A stretch of 64,000 nt of DNA, taken from assembly GCF_963583255.1 (NCBI RefSeq), contig NC_084815.1, forward strand, positions 1,860,001 to 1,924,000, read 5' to 3'. A program made the position numbers and the translations under genes. Source of the DNA: Pyrus communis. Lineage: Eukaryota; Streptophyta; Magnoliopsida; Rosales; Rosaceae. The notes beneath the pieces are model-generated. The model had not been told where the DNA came from. It ran no database searches and saw only the letters and a program-made list of their open reading frames with translations. Below, piece by piece: positions 24,690 to 34,144 of this stretch (position 1 is the stretch's first letter; every line of letters begins with the position of its first letter).

Positions 24690-26338
24690 TTTTAATTAAC
24701 CTTTTGATACATCAACACAATATAGGGAAGAAAAAAAAAACAATTAAAAAATAGTTGAAATCATATTTCTTATCGGCCAACAAGTTTTTGGTGCTCAAGT
24801 TTAAGGGCATGTTTACTTACAAGGAATAAAATAGTAATGATTTTGATTTTTGAGGCGGCGTCGTCGATCATGATCTCGCGTGCTTTTAATAAGTTTATAG
24901 TTAAATTACATTTTTCACTTAATTTTAACAACCATTTTACAAATTGTTTAGGATTAGCAACTAAGATAAATATGAGGACCAAATTGAACGATAAGGTGAA
25001 ACTCAATGATTATTTTGACATTTAAGCCAAAAAAATTTCAAATATTATATCGAATTAATTGAACACAATTTTGTGTTTTGCCTTTGGTTCCCCTGCAAAA
25101 TCCACTATTTTCTTATTCGCCTCCCTCATGCGAAGTTAATTAGAGAAATCACCCCGATAAATATAAGTTTTATTGAAAACATTTAAAAAGTTCATTCAAA
25201 GAAAAAGTTCCTTATTTATCCTTTTGTCATGTCCTAATTGATCCTTAATTGTGAAATTTTTGAAGTCTTACACGTAATTGTACTCTAAATATTAAAATAA
25301 TTTAAAATATTTTTCTCTGAAGTGTAATGTGTTACATGTGAGAACCCCTACCCTCGTCCTAAACAAATAGAAAGAGGAAAAGTTGCTAGGTAAACAGTTT
25401 TTGGGAACACATGACATACATCTCAATAATGATTGGTCTTATTTGTGCTAGGTAAAAATTTTAATGGATACATTGACGAAATTTGTTCCAATTTCAGAGA
25501 AAGTTAAAAGTGACAAAATTGTTTGATACATCAACACAATTTTTACCTCAACATTTTAATTAATCTTTTGATACATCAACACAATGTAGGGAAGAAAAAA
25601 AAACAAATAAAAAATAGTTGAAATCATATTTCTTATCGGCCAACAAGTTTTGGTGCTCAAGTTTAAGGGCATGTTTACTTACAAGAAATAAAATAGGAAT
25701 GATTTTGATTTGTGAGGCGTCGTCGTTGATCATGATCTCACGTGCTTTTAATAAGTTTACAGTGAAATTACATTTTTCACTCAATTTTAACTATTTTATG
25801 AATTGTTTAGGGTGAAACACATAGATTATTTTGACACTTAAACCAAAAAAAAAAATTCAATTATTATATCAAATTGATTGAACACAATTTTGTGTTTTAT
25901 CTTTGGTTCCCCTGCAAAATCCACTATTTTCTTATTCTCCTCCCTCATGCGAAGTTAATTAGAGAAATCACCCCGATAAATATAAGTTTTATTGGAATAC
26001 ATTTAAAAAGTTCATTCAAAGAAAAAGTTCCCTGTTTATCCATTTATCATCTTCTAATTGATTATTAATTGTGAAATTTTATAGTATCACACGTAATTGT
26101 TCTCTAAATATTGAAGTAATTTAAAATATTTTTCTCTGAAGTGTAATGTTTTACATGCGGGAACCCCCACCCTCGTCCTAAACAAATAGAAAGAGGAAAA
26201 GTTGCTAGGTAAACAATTTTTGGGAACAGATGACATACATCTCAATAATAATTGGTCTTATTTGCGCTAAGTAAAAATTTTAGCGGATACATTGACGAAA
26301 TTTATTCCAATTTCAGAGAGTTAAAAGTGATAAAATTT
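24690..26338. repeat. Tandem duplication, two copies of about 0.8 kb, offset 864 bp
   Basis: Copy 1 (about 24690-25521) and copy 2 (about 25554-26338) align end to end with only scattered substitutions and small indels. Shared landmarks include CTTTTGATACATCAACAC (24701 and 25565), TTATCGGCCAACAAGTTTT, GGGCATGTTTACTTACAA and TTCTTATTCGCC versus TTCTTATTCTCC. Copy 2 lacks a short piece corresponding to about 24950-25000. A third, partial GATACATCAACACAAT lies in the junction near 25523. No coding function is evident; the short ORFs in both copies are shadows of the repeat. Confidence 0.85.
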
Positions 26339-26471
26339 GAGTTTCAATGAGTAAAATAAAACTTAAGTCGATGTTGAAGGATATGATTGTAAATATACAA
26401 GAAGAAAAAGCCGTATGAAAAAAAAGAAGAAGAAATAGTTACAAGTAGAGGGGCAAATATCAAATTAGACA

Positions 26472-26606
26472 AATCACGTGCGAGCGTCCCCATATAAAAA
26501 CGTAGCAAGAGCTAGGGTTTTATAAAGTCTCTGGAGTCGCTGCTTCTCCCTTCACCACTCAGTAGCGGCAGCCTGAAAATTCTGTTCTTTCGTCTTCTTT
26601 CTTCAG
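26472..26606 (+). promoter_or_regulatory. Core promoter and 5' leader of RPL10A with G-box and telo-box
   Basis: CACGTG (26475-26480), a TATA-like CATATAAAA (26491-26499) and TAGGGTTTTATAAA, which contains a telo-box (AAACCCTA on the other strand, about 26513-26520), lie directly before a pyrimidine-rich leader. Telo-boxes are typical of plant ribosomal-protein promoters. The leader is interrupted by an apparent 5' UTR intron (26607-26706, CAG/GTAATC to TTGCAG), which contains a second TAGGGTTTT. Confidence 0.65.
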
Positions 26607-26745
26607 GTAATCTCCGCCGCCGCTAGGGTTTTCTCATCTCATCCTTCTGTCCCTCTCTACATTGCACCCTCACCAAAATTTTCACTTCGTTTTTCTGATT
26701 TTGCAGGAAGTTTTTTTGGCAGCGAGGACAAAGATCTAACCAACC

Positions 26746-28513
26746 ATGAGGTAATTTAATTGTTTTTCTCTTGTTCTTCCTTCATCTGATTGTAATTAGT
26801 ATTGGGTGGGTTATTGCTCGATTTGAAATTTAGTTGGATTTTTGGTGGTTTTAGAACCCAAAATCTCAAATTTTTGTTCATGATTTAGTAGGTGGTTTGA
26901 ATGTCTTTTTATTTACTTGTTTCAATCTGGTTTTGCAAAGTGATTAGTGGCTATAAATCGAGATTAGAGATTTAATACTCCTTAATCTGTTATTGTATTG
27001 GAGGATTATCTGATATAGCTTTTACAGAGAGGCGTGTGTTTTGATTACTTGTTTTTAGGGTTTTTAATTTATGTTTTTTCGGGTGGCGTTGGGCAAAAAA
27101 GTCCCTGACAATCGTAAGATGATTTAAAATTGTTGTACATTCATTTCTTTTATCATTGATTGTTTTATATATCTAAAGTCGTAAATATGAAACACATTCC
27201 CCATATCTGTCGGATGAGTCTCGAATCTTACAAAGCTCCGCTTCGGGTTGTTTTACATTCATTTGTTATATCATTTATAGTGTTATGTATCTGAAGTTCA
27301 TGTTTTTATTATTTTTGTTAACAGTAAGCTGTCTAGTGATGGGCTGAGGGAAGCCATTTCTCAGATTAAGACGAACTCTGAGACAAAGAAGAGGAAGTTC
27401 ACTGAGACAGTGGAGCTTCAGATTGGTCTGAAGAACTATGACCCCCAAAAGGATAAGCGTTTCAGCGGTTCTGTCAGGCTTCCACACATTCCTCGCCCTA
27501 AGATGAGGGTTTGCATGCTTGGAGATGCCCAGCATGTGGAAGAGGTAAATTTCCTTATTGATTAAACAGTTTATGAATTTGATGATTTGTTATTCTCTGG
27601 TGCATTTGGGATAAAGTAGAAAATTAAACATGTGTAGTCTGCGTGTAGACGTCTAACCTATCGTTTATGCTTTACTACAGGCAGAGAAGATGGGTTTGGA
27701 TTATATGGATGTGGAGAGCTTGAAAAAGCTGAACAAGAACAAGAAACTTGTGAAGAAGCTTGCCAAGAAATACCATGCCTTTTTGGCTTCTGAAGCTGTC
27801 ATTAAGCAGATTCCTCGTCTTCTTGGCCCTGGTCTTAACAAGGCAGGCAAGTACTCCTGATTAGTATCTGTTCTGCTTTTGCTTCGTTGGACATAGTAAT
27901 TTATTAAGAAAGCAACTAACGCTAGTTTTGGTTTTGTTGACAAAGCACAGGTAAGTTTCCAACCTTGGTGAGTCACCAGGAATCTCTGGAGGCAAAACTT
28001 AACGAGACCAAAGCTATGGTGAAGTTCCAACTTAAGAAGGTTCTTTGCATGGGTGTTGCTGTCGGGAATCTCGCTATGGAGGAGAAGCAGATTTTCCAGA
28101 ATGTACAACTCAGTGTCAATTTCTTGGTTTCATTGTTGAAGAAGAACTGGCAGAATGTAAGTTATTTGCTTCGACCTGCTTTCATGGTTTCGTTTTTTAC
28201 TTATACTTGCTCTGTTCTAACTTCCAAGTTTTAGCTTTCAAATTTATGGATAAACCTTAAGTGCTTATTTTCTTTGATCCCGCTGAATTTCGGCTTCTTG
28301 TTATTATGTCGTTTGATCGAACATGCGAGAATGTGTAAATTATGATTCAGTCTGAAATTAAGATTTGATTTGGATTCGAAGTCTCGAATTTCTACTTGAA
28401 CATCACTATATGTATGCCTTTAATGGTACTTATGTTGCCTTTTTGTTTGTACGAAATAGGTGAGGTCCTTGAACTTGAAGAGTACGATGGGGAAAGCTAT
28501 CCGTATCTACTAA
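26746..28513 (+). CDS. RPL10A: 60S ribosomal protein L10a (uL1)
   Basis: Five exons: 26746-26750, 27325-27544, 27681-27846, 27951-28156, 28460-28513; 651 nt, 216 residues, the normal eukaryotic length. uL1 forms the mobile L1 stalk of the large ribosomal subunit and helps release E-site tRNA. The sequence starts [13 protein letters not shown] and contains [52 protein letters not shown], the conserved RNA-binding segment [17 protein letters not shown], and ends [10 protein letters not shown]. The first coding exon is only 5 nt (ATG AG), a common arrangement in ribosomal-protein genes. Intron 3 uses a GC donor (GCAG/GCAAGT); only this choice keeps the conserved NKAGKFPT. The other introns are GT-AG. 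Strong expression is expected from the telo-box promoter and the 5' UTR intron. Confidence 0.97.
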
Positions 28514-29168
28514 GTTAATCTTTATCAGAAACTTTCCAAGTGAAGGAAGCATCAGCGGAACTTTTTTTTAAAGACATTTACGCATACCTTTCGGTGTTCT
28601 ATTTTGTTTTCGATGACTTTGATTTCGTTGTTAAACCATAATTTAGTACTCGATGTTGCTCTGGATGAATGCTTTTGGAAAATTTTGAAGGAAAGCCTTT
28701 TCTTTCTCGATTATGAATGAATACAGGGAGTGTGTGATCTCATTTTCCAATATGCGAAACGCTCTGTCGACGATGAACGAATACAGGGATTGTGTGATTT
28801 GCGAAACACCCTTTGAACGATCGACGATGACCTTGCCATATCTCTTGAGCTATTCCTAGAGGCATTTTGCGAACCTTTTGTTTCACCGTGAACGAATGAC
28901 GGCAAACTTGTAAATGCAAGTACAAAAACTGTAACAACACGAACTCAAATTCAACCGTTCGGGATGAGGAATATGATCTAAGCCACTTAACGAGTAACCC
29001 ATATTAGTTTTTCATCAATGAACGTTGAACTTGATACCTACCGTAGTGCCGATTGGTGACAAACCTAATTATAATTGTAATTTCGTTCTTTTTCTCTCTT
29101 TCGGAATCTGTAGTTTGATTCATCTGCTGCATTCAACACATGACTGCTGTATTTTGATCAAACAGATG
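28514..29168. other. Intergenic: RPL10A 3' region with a short direct repeat
   Basis: Contains the RPL10A 3' UTR and a partial tandem repeat: ATGAATGAATACAGGGAGTG near 28713 and ATGAACGAATACAGGGATTG near 28772, each followed by GTGTGAT and a nearby GCGAAAC. No gene recognised; the minus-strand ORFs here are produced by the repeat. Confidence 0.5.
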
Positions 29169-29176
29169 GATTTGAA

Positions 29177-29484
29177 CACTGTTCTAAAAATCCTCGCCTA
29201 GTGACGCCTAGGTGCTAGACGGCTGGCCACCGTCCCGATTAATGCCTAGGTGTTTGAAAATTTAAGAAAGAGCGCATAGAACTGCTGAGGTGCCAGTTTA
29301 AACCACCTAGGCACCTACCTAGCCCGTCCAGACCTGTCTAAGTTGCAACTCACTTAAACAGAAAATAGATAACTTTCATTTTGCATTTTATTTTTTATAA
29401 TAAATTATTAGAGACTTGTTGTATACTTAAATGAACACATATTATATGCTTGTTCCCTATGTTTTCATTATGTTCCAATACTTC

Positions 29485-29520
<36 letters not shown>

Positions 29521-29677
29521 GTTCTACTTTATAGTTTATGATAAAATTATATATATTTTAAGTATAAACCGATACTTATATACACAAAATATAATAAATT
29601 CACTTAAATCCGTTTAATCCATTTAAGCGCTCACTTAGATGCTAGGTCCCGCCCGCCTAGCGTCTTTTACGACCATA
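29177..29677. mobile_element. hAT-type MITE with 8-bp target-site duplication
   Basis: A 501-bp segment flanked by the exact 8-bp repeat GATTTGAA (29169-29176 and 29678-29685). Its ends are related when inverted (left CACTGTTCTAAAAATC, right reading CTATGGTCGTAAAAGAC). Subterminal regions carry inverted GCCTAGGTG/CACCTAGGC-type motifs. The interior is AT-rich with an (AT)n tract at about 29486-29517 and no ORF. An 8-bp duplication and C-A-x-T-G-type ends fit the hAT superfamily. Confidence 0.75.
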
Positions 29678-29741
29678 GATTTGAATCAATCAAAGCCGCC
29701 AGAGGAATTATGGCGTATTCGTCATAAACCGTGACCAAAAG

Positions 29742-29907
29742 TCACGTGCTTTTCACTCCCAAGGTTGCAAATATACAAGTTTGCTTTATGACCCCACATA
29801 CCAAACCCTGAAATATCAGCAGTCTCTCCGCGGATCTGCAACAGCCACAAGTCCCTGAAATTCCACAGCAACAGCAACCGCAGCAGAGAATTCTGAGGTA
29901 ACTTTGA
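29742..29907 (+). promoter_or_regulatory. Putative promoter and first untranslated exon of GNA1
   Basis: A G-box CACGTG at 29743-29748 is followed by a CAG-rich, GC-richer leader ending in TTCTGAG/GTAACTTT, a good donor. A later CAG acceptor near 30668 would join it to the leader before the GNA1 start. No coding sequence lies between. The untranslated exon is inferred from composition and splice signals only. Confidence 0.35.
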
Positions 29908-30696
29908 TTTACTCATTTCTCAATCATTGACAATTTAATTTACAGTCCATTACCATAAACTAACAAAATCCACTAGTCAGAATTGTTATCAAACCCAATA
30001 GGTAGTGTTTGATTCAATAATTATTCGAATTCGGGTCGTATTTTGATGTTCGGATAGAACCCATCAACCATGCATGGACACGGTGGTATCCCCCGTATCT
30101 CGTTGTCGTGTCGAATTCCTTCGTATTCATACAACAATTCTTTAAATTTTACATATCCCGTTCCTGTTGTTTCGTGGCGCATCCTCATGTCCGTGTCCAT
30201 GCATCGTAGGAAACCATCAGTTTTGTGTGCAATATATGTCCATTCTATCACATTGTAATCATGTGTGTCCACTATTATGTGGTTGAGAAAAGGAAAGTGT
30301 TTGATCGTGAAGGGTGTATGCGATAAGCATCTGATTCGGTGTGATTGCTTGACTGATACACTTTATACTTGCAATGGGGTGGAATCCAAATGAGAGTAGA
30401 ATGTGAAGAGTATAGTGGTTTTCACACTCCCGTTTTCTCCTTCTACACTCCTAACCTTGTTTTTGTTCACTGATTCACCTTTGATTTCTTCAATCCAAAG
30501 GCTCAGATAAAAAATGACGTGCGAAAATCACTTCCCGGAAAGCGTATTGGTTTGCCAGCTTCCCATAGTGTGTTAGAGACTGGACTATTGGACTCAATTT
30601 GCAAGTTCAATTCCAGGAACCATGGTGTTATCTTTGTTGAGTTTTGATTTGATTCAACTTTTTAACAGCTTGTAACGAGTGCTCAGACCGCAAAAG

Positions 30697-31158
30697 ATGG
30701 CAAACAGTGAAGAACACAATTTCCAAGTTAGGAAGCTAGAACTCTCAGACAAAGGCAAGGGATTCATAGAACTACTGCAACAGCTGACCGTTTGTGATTC
30801 TGTATCCGACAAGGACTTCGAAGATCGATTTAAGGAGCTTAGTGCCCGAGCAGAGGACCATCAGGTCTTTGTAATAGAAGATCATCGCTCAGGGAAGATT
30901 GTGGCAACTGGGAGTGTGTTCATTGAAAGGAAGTTTATAAGAAACTGTGGCAAAGTCGGGCACATTGAAGACGTTGTGGTTGATGCCAATGCACGCGGGA
31001 TGCAATTAGGAAAGAAGATGATTGACTCCCTTACGGATTATGCTCGCTCGCTGGGGTGTTATAAGGTGATTCTCGATTGCAGTGTTGAGAACAAAGCGTT
31101 CTATGAGAAATGTGGCTACGTGCAGAAGGAGATTCAGATGGTGAAGTACTTCATCTGA
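30697..31158 (+). CDS. GNA1: Glucosamine 6-phosphate N-acetyltransferase
   Basis: Intronless coding region of 153 residues. GNA1 transfers acetyl from acetyl-CoA to glucosamine-6-phosphate, a step toward UDP-GlcNAc used for N-glycans, GPI anchors and O-GlcNAc; the plant enzyme is a small GNAT-fold protein of about 149 residues. Visible features: VRKLELSDKGKGFIELLQQL at the N-terminus, a central ATGSVFIERKFIRNCGKVGH (residues 70-89), the acetyl-CoA pyrophosphate loop ARGMQLGKKM (99-108), GCYKVILDCSVENKAFYEKCG (120-140) with the catalytic-region Tyr, and MVKYFI at the end. I chose MANSEEH at 30697 over the ATG at 30679 because the upstream six residues are absent from the family. Confidence 0.94.
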   Translation: MANSEEHNFQVRKLELSDKGKGFIELLQQLTVCDSVSDKDFEDRFKELSARAEDHQVFVIEDHRSGKIVATGSVFIERKFIRNCGKVGHIEDVVVDANARGMQLGKKMIDSLTDYARSLGCYKVILDCSVENKAFYEKCGYVQKEIQMVKYFI

Positions 31159-32277
31159 GAAGCATTCTTAATTTCTTGTAAGTTGGCATGCTACTTCCTG
31201 TGCTGTATTACTGTCATTGTTCCTGTCATAATTTAGTCTTTGCCATGACAATATCGAAATTTCGATTGGGTTTTAAGTAGTTCGTTCCCATCTTTCAGTT
31301 CTTAAAAAAAAAAAAAATGTTCAAAACCATGCGTTTTTCCATGACAATATCATATACTTTGCACAGCAGAAGAAAATGCTGTCAATTTCCATGGCGCTTG
31401 TTTGGTGACGAAGATTGAATTGACGTAGACAACTCTGGGCGTAAGGTATGTCGATGAAAGAACCGAAGATTGTGTCCAACTTGAAGCCAGAAGATGGATA
31501 ACGCATTGAGGGAACTTATCCCTTCAAATCCAACGTAATGGTAGGATTAGAAGGGATAATTTTCTTTCACGTCCAGTCCAGCCAAAAATGAGAAATCATT
31601 CACCTCTACCTTTAACGTACGAGCTTACTTTTATTGTATGAGTTATGGGCTCTAATCCAATCTTAGTCACCAAACAAGCTCATATGAAGCACTCTCCATG
31701 CTGCTGTGAAAGTGCAAACAGGCAGGCTGGTATGGCATCAGTCCAGCCACTTGGAAGGAGACAAGATTTAGCGGAACATTGCTTGGCTTCTTATAAACAA
31801 CAAGTCATTTCTCCATACATGTCGACCACTCATATTAATACATTAAACTAGTAATGTTTTCTTTACGTGTAAGGAGCTAAATATTCTTGATAAAAACTAA
31901 GGTCAAATTATAAACTATTCATAATAGATGGACAAACATGTCTAAACCAATTGTTATGCATGGCATCGCCAGCGTTAATCTTCTTCTACGCAAACGTGAA
32001 CAACTGATAATATTGACGCTTTGATGGACCACCCAGTTAATAACGCTCAACACCAACTCGTATGTACATTACACTAAATTCATCGAACAATGTTTGGCTT
32101 CTCATACCTCATTGATTGTAAATTACATTGGACCCATGTACTATAATATCCACAGAGATGTCAAAATCTAATTTTATCCGTAGGAAATCATGACTCCTGC
32201 AAAATGTTTTCGGAACTTGCTAACCGAAAGAAAGAGAGAACAATATTTTCCAAATTCAAATGCTCAACAATAGACAA
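31159..32277. other. Intergenic, no gene recognised
   Basis: Holds the GNA1 3' UTR and AT-rich spacer with a poly-A run near 31306-31318. Small ORFs on both strands have no family features. Confidence 0.5.
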
Positions 32278-32536
32278 TGGGCTTGGAACTTCTTTAAAAC
32301 ACATAGGCTCAAAAGCACTTCTAGTAAAAGCGATTCAGGTTTCATTTGAAAGTGCTTTTAAAATGATTGTAAGCGTTTTTTATGAGAGTGCTTTGATAAC
32401 CAATTTTTAGTAAAAATGCAAATGAATCCTGAAAAAGCACTTGAAGTGCTTCCTGTTCCAATGCTTTTGAAACCAAAAAAAATATTTTCACCAACATCGC
32501 TTTCAGTATTTTTAAAAGCAATTCCAAACTATCCCT
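32278..32536. mobile_element. MITE-like repeat with multiple AAAAGCACTT motifs
   Basis: Starts GGGCTTGGAACTTC and ends CCAAACTATCCC, weakly inverted termini. Inside are repeated AAAGCACTT/AAGTGCTT motifs in both orientations (for example near 32310, 32350, 32437 and 32450), the style of a common plant MITE family. No target-site duplication was convincing, so limits and superfamily are uncertain. Confidence 0.4.
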
Positions 32537-32689
32537 TACCTCAATTAGAAGCACATTGAAAAGCATTTGAAGTGGTTTCTTAAAGAAGAACATCTAAGTA
32601 ACCATTTGAATCCATAAGCCCATTTTTTTTTGGCTAGACGTAATTAGAAACCCGTTTGTTGATATGAAAAAGCTTTTAATTATTTGGGT

Positions 32690-33780
32690 AAATCTTACTT
32701 TACTACCCTCAAGTTTCATGATTTTCAACATTTGGTACATGAAATTTTTTTCGTCTCAGAGTTATAGTGTTAATTTTGAAATAGTCTCATACATCCATTA
32801 GTCTAACTGTTAAGTCTCCGTTAACTGATGATGTGGCGTCTATATAAATAATAATTGAGTGCCCACATGTCATTAAGGATCCCGTGAAAATTAAAATTTC
32901 AATTTTTTTTTTTTTTTTGGTCGTCTTCTACCTCCCCCGACCTTCCCTTCCTCCCTTATCCCTCCATTCTCTCATCTGCACCAACCCACCTAACCCTCCT
33001 CTCCTCTCGTCTTCGACTCGTCATACATCCACCCTTCCCCCCTCCATCTTCGACTCCACCCAACCCACCCACCCAACCCTCATCTTCTCTTCAACGGCCT
33101 TCATGAGCTCGAACCTCCGACCCCCATCTACCTAATTTGACAGCGGTGGAGAGCCACGGGGTGCTAACCAAAACTACAACCCCCTCGCCGCCGATCTTCT
33201 AGATCCCAAAGCTCCTCCGATTGCAACTGGCTCTGGTGTCTTCTCCAAAAACCCCAAGAACCACCTTACCTCTTCCTACGAACCCTTCGATCTCTTCCTC
33301 TCCTCCGCCACCAACATCCAAATCAACAACACCACCTTCTTCCGTTCCATCTTGTTGACGTCATAGACTCTCGACGGCTACCAAGAACAACATCTCCCTT
33401 CTCATTCCATACGGAAATCCCATTTCCCCAAATCCAATTGATTTTACAACCACCCAATTTCCCAAATTTTCAAATTGAATCAGAAAAATTTTAAAAAAAA
33501 TTAAAAATTTTGAGTTGCTTAAGCTGCTTTAATGGCGTCGTCGGAAAACATGGCGAGCATGATGGTGTTGGCTTTCCGGCCCAACACCTTCACGTACTCC
33601 TGGATCTTCGACACCTTTGCTCGGGACACCAAAACCCTCACCAAGACCTTCCAAAAGCCCTCTCCAGCAACACGAAATATTTGACCCGCAAGACATTGGA
33701 GTCCGGAAGCGGTGGAGGGGACAAATTTATTAGGAGAGAGGAAGTGGGTTTTGGCGAGCTATAAATCTGGAACGAACAAA
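32690..33780 (+). mobile_element. Element related to the 18.5-kb MULE, with coding-like captured segments
   Basis: The left part (32692-32880) shares GGGTAAAT, a CCCTCAAG motif, and the sequence around GTTAACTGATGATGTGGC with the inverted repeats of the Mutator-like element at 18.5-19.7 kb. The interior (32930-33760) is suddenly GC- and C-rich. It contains an open stretch on the plus strand, about 33170-33366, with codon-like structure (segments LLDPKAPPIATGSG and EPFDLFLSSATN) before a stop. A second stretch (about 33530-33680) reads MASMMVLAFRPNTFTYSW. No matching right inverted repeat was found, so it is truncated or diverged. The source genes were not recognised. Confidence 0.4.
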
Positions 33781-34011
33781 ATTTCATATACTAAAGATTA
33801 AAAACAATGAAACTCGATGGAAGTCAACTGATATTTATCCTAATTATTTTATATGGACTTCCAAACTGGTTTAACGACGTGGCGGAAGCTGATTGGTGTG
33901 ATCAATCATGACACTCTGGTACGGACGTACGGTCCATCCTTGCGCTCCAAAAAAGTTTCTCGTTTCGACATTTTAATGAACACCTTTCCTTTCCGTTTCC
34001 GGTATCTCTGT

Positions 34012-34028
34012 AACCCTAAACCCTAAAA
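34012..34028 (+). promoter_or_regulatory. Telomere-like AACCCTAAACCCTAAAA in the promoter/leader of the syntaxin-6-N gene
   Basis: Two adjacent AAACCCTA units lie 117-133 bp upstream of the start codon. Telo-boxes of this type are frequent near transcription starts of plant housekeeping genes. Two units are too few for a true interstitial telomere array. Confidence 0.55.
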
Positions 34029-34144
34029 TCCCAATTTCTTATTCAACATTTGAAATTAAATTTTTTATTTTTATTTGAATAAATACTGCAACTTTCTATT
34101 TGGAGGTGAACGTAAAAATCAAAATAAATAGAAAATAAATAAAA

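Noticed and set aside
30021..30272. 83-residue minus-strand ORF (HETTGTGYVKFKELLYEYEG)
   Set aside because: No family recognised; it lies in the likely 5' UTR intron of GNA1 with no splice support.
34012..34028. Interstitial telomere repeat
   Set aside because: Only two AAACCCTA units; more simply a telo-box near a transcription start.
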